From Saccharomonospora azurea NA-128 (GTDB taxonomy: Bacteria; Actinomycetota; Actinomycetes; Mycobacteriales; Pseudonocardiaceae): a stretch of 64,000 nucleotides of DNA. The stretch lies in the NCBI RefSeq assembly GCF_000231055.2, contig NZ_CM001466.1:1589854-1653853 (forward strand), given 5' to 3'. Every line of letters begins with the position of its first letter. Positions within the stretch are counted from its first letter, which is position 1. A program made the position numbers and the translations under genes. This document shows positions 17,991-26,908 of this stretch, one piece after another. Below the pieces are notes generated by a model. That model was not told where the DNA came from and searched no databases. It saw only the letters and a list, made by a program, of their open reading frames with translations.

Positions 17991-18569
17991 ATGAGTCGGA
18001 CACCCGAGCGATCCCCCGAGCCCGTCCGTGAGCACCCGGCCGTCGCCAAGGTCGCCGCCGCCCTGACCGCAGCCGGTCTGACCGCGAGCGTCGAGGGCAT
18101 CCGGTTCCTTCCCCAGGCGGCGCGCACGGCCGTCCAGGCCGCCGACGCGCTCGGCATCGGTGTGGGCGCGATCGCCAACAGCCTCGTGTTCCGGATGACG
18201 ACCGCGGACGGTGGAGCCGAGCCCCTTCTGGTGCTCACCTCGGGAGCGCACCGAGCCGACACCGCGACCCTCGCGACCCTCACCGGCGCGAGCCGCGTCG
18301 GCCGCGCCGACCCCGACTTCGTCAGGGCCCACACCGGCCAGGTGATCGGCGGCGTCGCCCCGGTGGGTCACCCCGCGCGCATCACCACGCTCGTGGACGA
18401 CGCCCTGCGCGCGTACGACACCGTGTGGGCCGCCGCCGGGCACCCGAACACGGTCTTCCCCACGACGTTCGACGGTCTCGTGGCCCTCACCGGCGGCCGC
18501 GCCGCCACCGTCTCCACCGTCGCCACCGACGCCACCGACTCCCGCACCGGAAGGTCCGCACCCCGATGA
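17991..18569 (+). CDS. YbaK/EbsC family protein (aminoacyl-tRNA deacylase-like)
   Basis: 192 aa. The YbaK core lies at about residues 15-170, with the family segments GIGVGAIANSLVFRM, LVLTSGAHRADTATLA, TGQVIGGVAPVGHP and TTLVDDALRAYDTVWAAAGHP. Members hydrolyse mischarged tRNAs such as Cys-tRNA(Pro); the exact specificity here is not readable. It has a short polar N-terminal extension and a Thr/Ala-rich C-terminal tail. The stop overlaps the next start by 4 nt (ATGA), so it forms a two-gene operon with the acetyltransferase. Confidence 0.85.
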   Translation: MSRTPERSPEPVREHPAVAKVAAALTAAGLTASVEGIRFLPQAARTAVQAADALGIGVGAIANSLVFRMTTADGGAEPLLVLTSGAHRADTATLATLTGASRVGRADPDFVRAHTGQVIGGVAPVGHPARITTLVDDALRAYDTVWAAAGHPNTVFPTTFDGLVALTGGRAATVSTVATDATDSRTGRSAPR

Positions 18570-19132
18570 CCGCCACCTCGCCCGGCCACCAGCGCATCGT
18601 CCGGCTCACCGGTGAGGAGTTCCGCGCGCTGCTCCCCGACGCGCTGTCGATCTACGTCGCCGCCATGAACTATCCGCCGAACACGGCCCAGCAGCGGGCG
18701 CCCATGTGGCTGACGCACGCGCTACGCGCGGGCTGGCGCGGAGTCGCCGCGTTCGATCCCGACGACACGCTGGTGGGAGTGGCGTACGGCTACCAGGGCA
18801 GTCCCGGGCAGTGGTGGTACGAGCAGGTGCGCCGCGGAGTGGTGGCTCGGGAGGGCGAGGACTTCGCCCGGGCCTGGCTGGCGGACTACTTCGAGCTCAC
18901 CGAGATCCACGTGCGGCCCGACCACCACGGTCGTGGCATCGGCGAGACGCTGCTGCGCACGCTGATGGACGGGGTGGAGCAGCGGAAGGTGCTGCTGTCG
19001 ACGCCGGAGGGGCCGACCCGCGCCTGGAGGCTGTACCGCAGGCTCGGGTTCGTCGACGTGCTGCGCGACTACCGCTTCGCGGGCGACCCGAGGGCCTTCG
19101 CCGTGCTCGGGCGGGACCTGCCGCTCGACTGA
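18566..19132 (+). CDS. GNAT family N-acetyltransferase
   Basis: 188 aa with a GNAT fold. The acetyl-CoA pyrophosphate loop is in TEIHVRPDHHGRGIGETLLRTL (R/Q-x-x-G-x-G/A form: HHGRGIG), followed by LLSTPEGPTRAWRLYRRLGFVDV, the usual last strand-helix with the Tyr-Arg-x-x-GF motif. The substrate is unknown. The start is set by the ATGA overlap with the YbaK-like gene; a longer in-frame upstream extension lies inside that gene and is not used. It is convergent with the EamA transporter, with a small hairpin between them. Confidence 0.82.
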   Translation: MTATSPGHQRIVRLTGEEFRALLPDALSIYVAAMNYPPNTAQQRAPMWLTHALRAGWRGVAAFDPDDTLVGVAYGYQGSPGQWWYEQVRRGVVAREGEDFARAWLADYFELTEIHVRPDHHGRGIGETLLRTLMDGVEQRKVLLSTPEGPTRAWRLYRRLGFVDVLRDYRFAGDPRAFAVLGRDLPLD

Positions 19133-19134
19133 GC

Positions 19135-19154
19135 CGGACCGTCCCGAAGGTCCG
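19135..19154. terminator. Short hairpin between convergent genes
   Basis: CGGACC (19135-19140) and GGTCCG (19149-19154) form a 6-bp stem with an 8-nt loop in the 29-bp gap between the acetyltransferase and the EamA gene. There is no U tract, as is common in high-GC actinobacteria. It could end transcription in both directions. Confidence 0.4.
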
Positions 19155-19161
19155 TCGGACA

Positions 19162-20079
19162 TCAGCGTGCGGGCCGCACGTAACTGCCGGCCACGGCGCC
19201 GACCAGCAGCGCCGCCCCGCACCAGCCGGCGAGACCGAGGTCCTCACCGAGCAGCAGGGCGGCCAGTACGGCCGCGGTGAGCGGCTCCAGCAGTGCCGAC
19301 AGCGCCGCCACCACGGGGCGCGAGCGCGCCAACCCGCGGAAGTAGGCGAGGTAGGCGAGCGCCGTGGGCACCGCACCGAGGTACATCGCCAGCGCGACCA
19401 CGTCGAGGCCCACGGGCCAGACGCCCTCGCCGAACGGTGTCGGACCGAGGACCAGCAACGGCGTCAGGAGAACAGCGCCCACCACGCAGCCGAACGCCGT
19501 CGTCCGCAACGGGTCCAGGCCCGCGACCGGCCTGCGGGTCACGAGTGTCAACGCCGCGAAACTCGCTCCGGAGGCCAGCGCGCACCCGATGCCGAGCACG
19601 ACGTTGCCGTCCCCGGCCGCCTCCCCGGGCGACCAGGTGAGCAGAGCGAGCCCGAGCAGGGCGCACAGGACGGAGAGCGTGGTGGCCGGGCTCGGCGGAC
19701 GCCGTTCCTGCACCGCACCGGCGAGCGCCACGAACACCGGAACACTGCCGATGGTGGTCATGGTGGCGACGCTGACCGAGGTCAACGAGACCGCGGCGAA
19801 GTAACACGCCTGGTAGAGCGCCAGCAGGACCCCCGCCACGAGCAGGCGTCGCATCGCGTCACGGGTGCGGGGAAGCGCTCGGAGCCCACCGGTACAGCCC
19901 AGCAGAAGCACGGCGAACGCCCCGCCGAGCGCCAACCGGCACACGGCCACGGCGGCGGAGGACAGTTCCGCCCGCTCCGCGAGCAAAGCTCCCGCGAGGC
20001 CGCCCGTGCCCCACAGGATTCCGGCGGTGACCAGGCTGGCGGAGGCCGCACGCGACGGTGTGGCGGTGGTCGTCGACAT
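19162..20079 (-). CDS. EamA/DMT family transporter
   Basis: 305 aa with ten predicted membrane helices in two EamA repeats (about residues 12-150 and 160-300). Typical segments are GILWGTGGLAGALLAERA at the start of repeat 1 and GASFAALTLVTRR at the start of repeat 2, plus YLGAVPTALAYLAYFRGL near the end. Such proteins export or import amino acids and other metabolites; the substrate cannot be read. The ATG at 20079 starts a short Thr-rich tail before the first helix; upstream in-frame codons would add an Arg-rich stretch that looks non-coding. Confidence 0.85.
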   Translation of the reverse strand: MSTTTATPSRAASASLVTAGILWGTGGLAGALLAERAELSSAAVAVCRLALGGAFAVLLLGCTGGLRALPRTRDAMRRLLVAGVLLALYQACYFAAVSLTSVSVATMTTIGSVPVFVALAGAVQERRPPSPATTLSVLCALLGLALLTWSPGEAAGDGNVVLGIGCALASGASFAALTLVTRRPVAGLDPLRTTAFGCVVGAVLLTPLLVLGPTPFGEGVWPVGLDVVALAMYLGAVPTALAYLAYFRGLARSRPVVAALSALLEPLTAAVLAALLLGEDLGLAGWCGAALLVGAVAGSYVRPAR

Positions 20080-20290
20080 GGGGGGCGCGCTCCAACGTCG
20101 AGAGGGCGGGGGACGGGCGTGACGGGGCGCGACACGACGGCGCTGGGCTGCTCGTGCCGTCACCCCACGTCAGGAGCGCGGAGGCGACAGTGGCGGACGC
20201 AGGCGAGGCACGGGCGGATCGTAGCCGGGACGCTCGGACCACGGAGTGGTGGCACGGCGTGGTTTCGATCATAGGAGGCCCGGGAATCTG

Positions 20291-21655
20291 ATGCGGGTGC
20301 CGGACCGTAGTGATCGACTCACCCCGCCACTGCCGCTCGCGGCTCTCGTGACGCTGCCCGGGCTCTACATCGGCGGCGCCGACTACCTGGGGTTGCCACA
20401 TCCGCAACTCGCCGCGCCGCTGGCCGCGCTGGTCTACGGCATCGCGATCGTCGGTGCGGCCTTCATCCTGTCGTGGGCGGCGGAGTCCGCGCAGGTCGAC
20501 ATCAACGGCGGTCTGGCTCTCGCGCTGCTGGCGTTCCTCGCCGTGCTGCCCGAGTACGCCGTCGACTTCGTGTTCACCATGAACGCGGGCCGGATCAACG
20601 CCGAACACGGCCACTGCATGGTGATAGGGGACGGGAGCAACCCCTGTTCGCTCGCGCTCGCCAACATGACGGGCGCCAACCGGATCCTCGTGGGTGTCGG
20701 CTGGCCGCTGGTGGTGCTGGTGGCCACGCTGGCCGTGGTCCGGGCCCGCCGCAACGGCGGCGCCCACAGCGCGTCCGCGCACAAGGGCTGGGTGAAACTG
20801 CCCCGCCGGATGTCGGTGGAGATCCTCTTCCTCGGCGCGGCCACCGTCTACTCGCTGCACTTCCCGTTCCGCGACTCGCTGACGCTGGTGGACGCGGCGG
20901 TGCTCGTGTCGCTGTTCGTCGCCTACGCGTGGCGGCTGGCGAAGGCTCCGGTGGAGGAACCCGAGCTCACGGGCACGTCGGCATGGATCGGCAACAGGCC
21001 GAAGACAGCCCGGCGCTGGCTCTACGGCACGATGTTCGGCTTCGCCGCGATCGTCATCCTCGCCACGGCGGAACACTTCGCGCACAACCTGGTGCAGACG
21101 GGCACGGATCTCGGTATCGACCAGTTCCTGCTGGTCCAGTGGGTGGCGCCGCTGGCGAGCGAGTCGCCGGAATTGATCGTCGCCTGCCTGTTCGCGTGGA
21201 AGCTGCACGCGAGCTCGGCGCTCGGCACGCTGATCTCGAGCAAGGTCAACCAGTGGACCCTGCTCGTGGGGACGATCCCGATCGTGTTCGCCATCTCCAG
21301 CGGGTCGTTCGACGGCCTGCCGATCGACCTGCACCAGCGGTTCGAGTTGATGATCACCGCCGCGCAGTCGCTGTTCGCCGTGGCGATCCTGGTGTCACTC
21401 ACCATGACGGCGCGCTGGGCGACGGCGTTGCTGACGTTGTTCCTGATCCAGTTCATCACCAGCATCCTGCTGCCGGAGGAGACCGACCGGATCATCATCG
21501 CCGTGCTCAGTGCGGTGTACGTGCTGCTGTCGCTCGTGCTGTTCGCCCGTCGCTTCGTCGATGCGAAGCGGGTCGCCCGCGACGGCCTGGCCACCCCGTT
21601 CGACGTGCTCCAGCGCGCCGACGAGCAGGAGGCCATCCGACTCAGCCGGGACTGA
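20291..21655 (+). CDS. Sodium/calcium exchanger family membrane protein
   Basis: 454 aa with about 11-12 membrane helices. Two related halves each carry an alpha-repeat-like motif: AVLPEYAVDFVFTMNAG with ALANMTGANRILVG in the first half, and APLASESPELIVACLFAW with SALGTLISSKVNQWTLLVG in the second. The pattern (acidic residue plus GAN or SSKVNQ) is that of the Na/Ca exchanger superfamily. It probably exchanges cations for Na+ or H+; the ion is unknown. AGGAGG lies about 11 nt before the ATG at 20291, a rather long spacing. Confidence 0.8.
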   Translation: MRVPDRSDRLTPPLPLAALVTLPGLYIGGADYLGLPHPQLAAPLAALVYGIAIVGAAFILSWAAESAQVDINGGLALALLAFLAVLPEYAVDFVFTMNAGRINAEHGHCMVIGDGSNPCSLALANMTGANRILVGVGWPLVVLVATLAVVRARRNGGAHSASAHKGWVKLPRRMSVEILFLGAATVYSLHFPFRDSLTLVDAAVLVSLFVAYAWRLAKAPVEEPELTGTSAWIGNRPKTARRWLYGTMFGFAAIVILATAEHFAHNLVQTGTDLGIDQFLLVQWVAPLASESPELIVACLFAWKLHASSALGTLISSKVNQWTLLVGTIPIVFAISSGSFDGLPIDLHQRFELMITAAQSLFAVAILVSLTMTARWATALLTLFLIQFITSILLPEETDRIIIAVLSAVYVLLSLVLFARRFVDAKRVARDGLATPFDVLQRADEQEAIRLSRD

Positions 21656-21669
21656 CCGGACGGCCTCCT

Positions 21670-21684
21670 CTCCGGGACCCGGAG
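21670..21684. terminator. Compact hairpin between convergent genes
   Basis: CTCCGG and CCGGAG form a 6-bp GC-rich stem with a 3-nt loop. It lies between the exchanger stop (21655) and the DUF885 stop (21686) and probably ends transcription on both strands. No U tract follows. Confidence 0.4.
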
Positions 21685-21685
21685 C

Positions 21686-23347
21686 TCAGGCGGACAGCAG
21701 GTCCTTCAGCGTGGCGAGGCCCATGCCGCCCATCCGCAGAGCCTTCGTGTGGAAGGCCTTGAGGTCGAAATCGGCTCCCTCACGACGACGGGCCTCCTCC
21801 CGCGCGTCCAGCCACAGGCGCTCGCCCAGCTTGTAGGAGGGCGCCTGTCCCGGCCATCCCAGGTAGCGGTCGATCTCGTCGTGCACGTGGGCGGGGTCGG
21901 TGATGGTGCGCGTGAGCATGAACTCCAGCCCGAGCTCGGGCGTCCACCGCTCGCCCTCGTGGAAGCCGGTGCCCTTCGGGATCTCCAGCTCCAGGTGCAT
22001 GCCGATGTCCACGACGACGCGCGCGGCACGGAAGAGGTGCGCGTCGAGCATGCCGAGCAGGTTGCCGTCGTCGGAGAGGAAACCGAGCTCCTGCATGAGC
22101 CGCTCCGCGTAGAGCGCCCACCCCTCGGCATGCCCGGAGGTCGAGGCGAACAGCCGCTGGAAGCGGTTGAGCGACCGCTCGTAGACCTGCGTCGCGATCT
22201 GCAGGTGGTGGCCCGGGGCGCCCTCGTGATAGACGGTGCTCACCTCGCGCCAGGTGGAGAACTCCTCCTTGTCGGCGGGCACCGACCACCACATCCGGCC
22301 GGGGCGGTCGAGGTTTTCGGCGGGGCCGGTGTAGTACGCGCCCACGGGACCGCCGGGCGGTGCGATGCGGCACTCCAGGTTCATGATCTCGTCCGAGATC
22401 TCGAAGTGGACGTCGCGCAGGGCCGCCAGCGCGTCGTCGGAGAGCCGCTGCATCCACTGTTCGAACGCGGCCTGACCGTGCACGCGGTAGCGCGGGTCGG
22501 CGTCCAGCGCCCGGGCGGCCTCGGCCAGGGTCGCGCCCGGCTTGATGCGCTCGGCGACCTCCTTGGCCTCACGCTCGACGCGCGCGAACTCCTCCCAGCC
22601 CCACTCGTAGGCCTCGCGCGGGTCGAGGTCGGCGCCGAGGAAGTAGCGCGACCACAGGCGGTAGACGTCCTCGCCGACGGCGTCCTTGGTCGGCGCCTCG
22701 GGGGCCAACTCGGCGCGTAGGAAGCCGGCCAGCTCGGCGTACGACTCCTGGGCCTCGCGCGCGGCCTTGCCGAGCTGCTCCTTCAGGCTGTCGGGCACAC
22801 CGTCGGCCTTGCTCACGAGCGTCTCGAAATAGCCGGTGTCGCCGGAGAGCCCCGCCCAGAGCTCGGCCTGCTCCGCGACCTTCGTGACCTGGCGCAACGC
22901 CGGCGCCTGACCGGCTTCGACGGCCGTCAGCAGGGACGCGCGGACACCGTCGAGCGCGTCCGGCACGCCTGCCATGCGCGTGGCGACCTTCTCCCAGTCC
23001 TCGGTGGTCTCCGTCGGCAGGAGATCGAAGATCATGCGCAGGTTCTGCGGCGGACTCTCGAGCACGTTGAGCGACGCGACGTCGAGGCCGGCCTCGTGGA
23101 TCGCGACTTCGTTGCCGACCCGTTCCGTGAACACGGCCTTCGCGACGCGCTCGCTCTCGTCCTGGGGCTCCGTGGCCTCCATGGCGGTCAGCGCCCGGCG
23201 CATGATGGCGCCGCGGGCGGCGTGTCCCTCCGGGGAGTAGTCGGTCACCCGGTCGCGGTGATCACCGACACCGATCAGCACGGCCACATCGGGGTGTGCC
23301 GCGGCGTAGTCGTCGACAGTCTGGTCAGAGATCTCGTGGACGTTCAT
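21686..23347 (-). CDS. DUF885 family protein (putative metallopeptidase)
   Basis: 553 aa, the usual length for DUF885. The best landmark is VYHEGAPGHHLQIATQ at about residues 370-385, a metal-binding HExxPGHH motif, with downstream SGHAEGWALYAERLMQELGF supplying the likely third ligand Glu. The rest is helical. Members are thought to be cytosolic zinc carboxypeptidases or dipeptidases; there is no signal peptide here. It stands alone, with the prenyl synthase gene diverging 67 bp from its start. The first ATG at 23347 gives a full-length family N-terminus. Confidence 0.85.
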   Translation of the reverse strand: MNVHEISDQTVDDYAAAHPDVAVLIGVGDHRDRVTDYSPEGHAARGAIMRRALTAMEATEPQDESERVAKAVFTERVGNEVAIHEAGLDVASLNVLESPPQNLRMIFDLLPTETTEDWEKVATRMAGVPDALDGVRASLLTAVEAGQAPALRQVTKVAEQAELWAGLSGDTGYFETLVSKADGVPDSLKEQLGKAAREAQESYAELAGFLRAELAPEAPTKDAVGEDVYRLWSRYFLGADLDPREAYEWGWEEFARVEREAKEVAERIKPGATLAEAARALDADPRYRVHGQAAFEQWMQRLSDDALAALRDVHFEISDEIMNLECRIAPPGGPVGAYYTGPAENLDRPGRMWWSVPADKEEFSTWREVSTVYHEGAPGHHLQIATQVYERSLNRFQRLFASTSGHAEGWALYAERLMQELGFLSDDGNLLGMLDAHLFRAARVVVDIGMHLELEIPKGTGFHEGERWTPELGLEFMLTRTITDPAHVHDEIDRYLGWPGQAPSYKLGERLWLDAREEARRREGADFDLKAFHTKALRMGGMGLATLKDLLSA

Positions 23348-23414
23348 GCCCGCACGCTACCCCGCTGAGGAGATGGGCAGACAGCGATTTCGACGCGCCT
23401 GGGACCATGGGTTC

Positions 23415-24500
23415 ATGCACCACATCGACGCCGAGTTGCCGTCCGCGATCACCCGCGTTCTGGAGGACTTCCTGCACAACGCAGGTGACCCGATCCGCCG
23501 CACCGAACCCACCTTCGGGCCCGCGGTGGACGCCCTGAGCGCGTTCGTGCTCGGAGGCGGCAAGCGACTGCGGCCGACCTTCGCCTGGTGGGGCTGGCGC
23601 GGCGCGGGAGGCGACCCGGACTCGGACGAGGCACAGGGCGTGCTCCGGGCCGCGGCGAGCCTGGAACTCATCCAGGCGTGCGCGCTCGTCCACGACGACG
23701 TCATCGACTCCTCCGACTCCCGCCGGGGCGCCCCCACGGTGCACGTCGCGTTCGCGGCGCAGCACCGGCAGCAGGGGTGGCTCGGCTCGTCGGAGTCGTT
23801 CGGGTGGGCCGCCGCCGTGCTCATCGGCGACCTGGCGCTGGCGTGGGCCGACGACATGTTCGCCGACTGCGGGCTTCCCGCGGCGAGGATGGCCGCGGCC
23901 CGCCCGGCCTGGCGGGCCATGCGCACCGAAGTGCTCGCGGGGCAGTACCTCGACGTCCACACGCAGGCGACCGGCGACGCCTCCGTCGAGGCGGCGCTGC
24001 GGGTCGACCGGCTCAAGACGGCCGCCTACACCGTGCAGCGGCCGCTGCACCTCGGCGCCGCGCTGGCCGGAGCGGAACAGCCCCTCATCGACGCGCTGCT
24101 GGACTTCGGCGGTGACCTCGGTGTGGCGTTCCAGTTGAGGGACGATCTGCTCGGCGTGTTCGGAGACCCGTCCGTAACGGGTAAGCCCGCGGGGGACGAC
24201 CTACGCGAGGGCAAGCGGACACTGCTGCTGGCACTCGGCCTGGCCTACGCCGAGCAGCAGGGCCGGGTCGGCGAACACAAGGTGATCGCCGACGCGGTCG
24301 GTGACCCACGGCTGACCGACGCCGAGGTGGACGACGTGCGGCAGGCGCTCGTCGACGTCGGCGCGGTCGCCGAGGTCGAACGCAGGATCGAGGAGATGAC
24401 CGGCAACGCGCTGGCCTCGTTGAAGCGGGCGGCACTCGCCGAACCCGCCGCGCACCAGCTCGCCGAACTCGCGGACAGGGCGACCCGAAGGACGTCCTGA
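23415..24500 (+). CDS. Polyprenyl (geranylgeranyl-type) diphosphate synthase
   Basis: 361 aa. Both aspartate-rich motifs are present: DDVIDSSD (first, in ALVHDDVIDSSDSRRGAPTVH) and DDLLGVFGD (second, in FQLRDDLLGVFGDPSVTGKP). GGGKRLRP marks the substrate-binding loop. The enzyme condenses isopentenyl diphosphate with an allylic diphosphate; product length is uncertain. The phytoene desaturase 58 nt downstream suggests GGPP for carotenoids, while the nearby pknL and aroG resemble the M. tuberculosis idsA2 neighbourhood (remembered), so a more general role is possible. Starts at 23373 and 23415 are both possible; I chose 23415 because it matches the family N-terminus. Confidence 0.88.
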   Translation: MHHIDAELPSAITRVLEDFLHNAGDPIRRTEPTFGPAVDALSAFVLGGGKRLRPTFAWWGWRGAGGDPDSDEAQGVLRAAASLELIQACALVHDDVIDSSDSRRGAPTVHVAFAAQHRQQGWLGSSESFGWAAAVLIGDLALAWADDMFADCGLPAARMAAARPAWRAMRTEVLAGQYLDVHTQATGDASVEAALRVDRLKTAAYTVQRPLHLGAALAGAEQPLIDALLDFGGDLGVAFQLRDDLLGVFGDPSVTGKPAGDDLREGKRTLLLALGLAYAEQQGRVGEHKVIADAVGDPRLTDAEVDDVRQALVDVGAVAEVERRIEEMTGNALASLKRAALAEPAAHQLAELADRATRRTS

Positions 24501-24558
24501 CGCGCCGTCACCCGGCTCCCCGCCGGCGCCCGGCGTGTCCCGACCGAAGGGAACGCGG

Positions 24559-26064
24559 GTGGACGAGACGACGACGGACGTCGTGGTGGTGGGAGCCGGG
24601 CTGGCGGGGCTGTCCGCCGCACTGCATCTGACGGGCGCGGGCCGCGGCGTGACCGTGCTCGAACGCGCGCCCGAACCGGGTGGGCGGGTGGCCGACCGGC
24701 TGTTCGGCGGCGGCTACCGCATCGACACGGGCGCGAGCGTGTTCACCATGCCTGAGCTGCTCGACGAGGCGTTCGCGGCCGTCGGGTCGAGCGTCGGCGA
24801 GTGGCTCACGCTCACTCCCCTGGACCCGGCCTACCACGCGCACTTCGCCGACGGCAGCACCATCGCGGTGCACACCGACGCCGACGCCATGGAAGCCGAG
24901 ATCCGCGCCGTGGCGGGCCCGTCCGACGCCGCCGGATACCGCAGGCTGCGCCGGTGGCTGCGTGAGCTGTACGCCGTGCAGCGCGACCGGTTCATCGGGG
25001 CGAACTTCGACTCGGTGCTCGACCTCGCCAGGCCCGAACTCGTGCGCCTGATCGCGCTCGGCGGCTTCGGGAGGCTGGGTGCACGGGTCGCGCGCTTTCT
25101 CGACGACGAGCGGCTCCGGCGGTTGTTCACGTTCCAGTCGCTCTACGCGGGGCTCGATCCCGGGCGCGCGCTGGCCGCCTACGGGGTCATCGCCTACATG
25201 GACACCATCGCCGGCGTCCACTACCCGAGAGGCGGCATGGGCCAGGTGGCGCGGGCGATGACGGCCGCCGCGCGGGCGGCGGGCGCGACCGTCCGGCTCA
25301 GCACGTCGGCCGACCGCCTCGAACGCGACAGCGACGGGCGGGTCCGTGCCGTGTGGACCAGCACCGGAGAGCGGATCGGCTGCGACGCCGTGGTGCTCGC
25401 GACCGAACTGTCGACCGCGTACGCGTTGCTGGGGCGGGCGCCACGCAGGCTGGTCCGACCGCGATACGCGCCGTCGGCCGTCGTCCTCTACGGACACAGC
25501 GCCCGCGGCGCGAGCGGACTCGGTCACCACACGCTGTCCTTCGGGCACGCCTGGCACGAGACGTTCACCGAGATCATCGATCGGGGCCGGCTGATGAGCG
25601 ATCCGTCGCTGCTCGTCACGCGGCCGACCGCGACCGATCCCTCGCTCGCCCCACCCGGGGAGGACGTCGTGACCGTGCTCGCTCCGGCCCCGAACCTGCA
25701 CACCGCCCCGGCCGACTGGCCGAGGATCACGGGCGCCTACCGCGACGAACTGCTGCGCACCCTCGACGCGCGGGGCTTCGACGTCGCCAAGGAACTCGTC
25801 GTGGAGGGCGTCGCGACCCCGCACACCTGGGCCGCCGACGGCCTCGGTGCCGGCACACCGTTCTCGCTCGCGCACACACTCGTCCAAACCGGACCGTTCC
25901 GCCCCGCCAACCGCGTTCGTGGCGCGGACAACGTCGTCCTCGCCGGCTGCGGCACGACCCCCGGGGTGGGCATTCCGCCCGTCCTCGTGTCGGGGAAGCT
26001 CGCCGCCGAACGGGTCGCTCGCGTCCGTGACCATCGACGTTCGACACTAGGGTCGAACGCATGA
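24559..26064 (+). CDS. crtI: Phytoene desaturase family FAD enzyme
   Basis: 501 aa. The FAD motif VVVVGAGLAGLSAALHL starts at about residue 8, followed by GGRVADRLFGGGYRIDTGAS, and the C-terminal signature is NVVLAGCGTTPGVGIPPVLVSG. The enzyme adds double bonds to phytoene or a related polyene. The GTG at 24559 follows AAGGGA about 7 nt upstream. It follows the prenyl synthase and overlaps the F420 enzyme by 4 nt (ATGA). No phytoene synthase (crtB) or cyclase is in the window, so the pathway must be completed elsewhere or this enzyme acts on another substrate. Confidence 0.87.
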   Translation: MDETTTDVVVVGAGLAGLSAALHLTGAGRGVTVLERAPEPGGRVADRLFGGGYRIDTGASVFTMPELLDEAFAAVGSSVGEWLTLTPLDPAYHAHFADGSTIAVHTDADAMEAEIRAVAGPSDAAGYRRLRRWLRELYAVQRDRFIGANFDSVLDLARPELVRLIALGGFGRLGARVARFLDDERLRRLFTFQSLYAGLDPGRALAAYGVIAYMDTIAGVHYPRGGMGQVARAMTAAARAAGATVRLSTSADRLERDSDGRVRAVWTSTGERIGCDAVVLATELSTAYALLGRAPRRLVRPRYAPSAVVLYGHSARGASGLGHHTLSFGHAWHETFTEIIDRGRLMSDPSLLVTRPTATDPSLAPPGEDVVTVLAPAPNLHTAPADWPRITGAYRDELLRTLDARGFDVAKELVVEGVATPHTWAADGLGAGTPFSLAHTLVQTGPFRPANRVRGADNVVLAGCGTTPGVGIPPVLVSGKLAAERVARVRDHRRSTLGSNA

Positions 26065-26849
26065 CGACCAGCACACAGCGACCCATCCGTATCGGGTTGC
26101 AGATCCAACCCCAGCACGCCGACTACGACGCCATCCGGCGGACCGCAGCGGAGGCCGAGGAACTCGGCGTGGACATCCTGTTCAACTGGGACCACTTCTA
26201 CCCGCTGAGCGGCGAGCCGGAGGGCAAGCACTTCGAATGCTGGACGATGCTGGGCGCGTGGGCCGAGGCCACCTCCCGCGTGGAGATCGGGGCGCTCGTC
26301 ACCTGCAACAGCTACCGCAACCCGGAGCTGCTCGCCGACATGGCGCGCACCGTGGACCACATCAGCGGTGGGCGGCTGATCCTCGGCATCGGCGCGGGCT
26401 GGTTCCAGAAGGACTACGACGAGTACGGCTACGAGTTCGGCACGGCGGGCAGCCGGATCGCCGCCCTCGGCGAGGCCCTGCCGCGCATCGAGAAGCGGTT
26501 CGCCAAACTGAACCCCGCTCCCACCCGCAAGATCCCGGTTCTCATCGGCGGCGGGGGCGAGAAGAAGACGCTCCGGCTCGTGGCTCAGCACGCCGACATC
26601 TGGCACGGCTTCGGCGACGTCGAGGTCGCCGCCCGCAAGGTCGAGGTCCTCGACCGGCACTGCGCCGACGTGGGCCGCGACCCGGCCGAGATCGAGCGCT
26701 CGGTGGGTGTGTCGGGCTCGCCGAAGGACTCCGGCGACCAGCTCGCCGAGCTGGGCATCACGATGTTCACCGTGAGCGCGAGCGGGCCCGACTACGACCT
26801 CGGCCGGCTGCGCGAGTGGCTCGCCTGGCGGGACAGCCGCAACGGCTGA
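26061..26849 (+). CDS. LLM class F420-dependent oxidoreductase
   Basis: 262 aa, a TIM-barrel luciferase-like monooxygenase of the F420 type. Family segments: IGLQIQPQHADYDAIRRTA, LFNWDHFYPLSGEPEGKHFECW, LVTCNSYRNPELLADMARTVDHISGGRLILGIGAG (shown here in parts: DHISGGR and LGIGAGWF) and PVLIGGGGEKKTLRLVAQHAD. It transfers hydride between reduced F420 and an unknown substrate. The ATGA overlap with crtI means it is made with the desaturase, so it could act on a polyene or isoprenoid, but that is inference. Confidence 0.87.
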   Translation: MTTSTQRPIRIGLQIQPQHADYDAIRRTAAEAEELGVDILFNWDHFYPLSGEPEGKHFECWTMLGAWAEATSRVEIGALVTCNSYRNPELLADMARTVDHISGGRLILGIGAGWFQKDYDEYGYEFGTAGSRIAALGEALPRIEKRFAKLNPAPTRKIPVLIGGGGEKKTLRLVAQHADIWHGFGDVEVAARKVEVLDRHCADVGRDPAEIERSVGVSGSPKDSGDQLAELGITMFTVSASGPDYDLGRLREWLAWRDSRNG

Positions 26850-26908
26850 CCCGGTGGTTTCCCGACGAAGATCTTTCCGCGCGGTGATCGACACGCGACA
26901 CTGACGAG

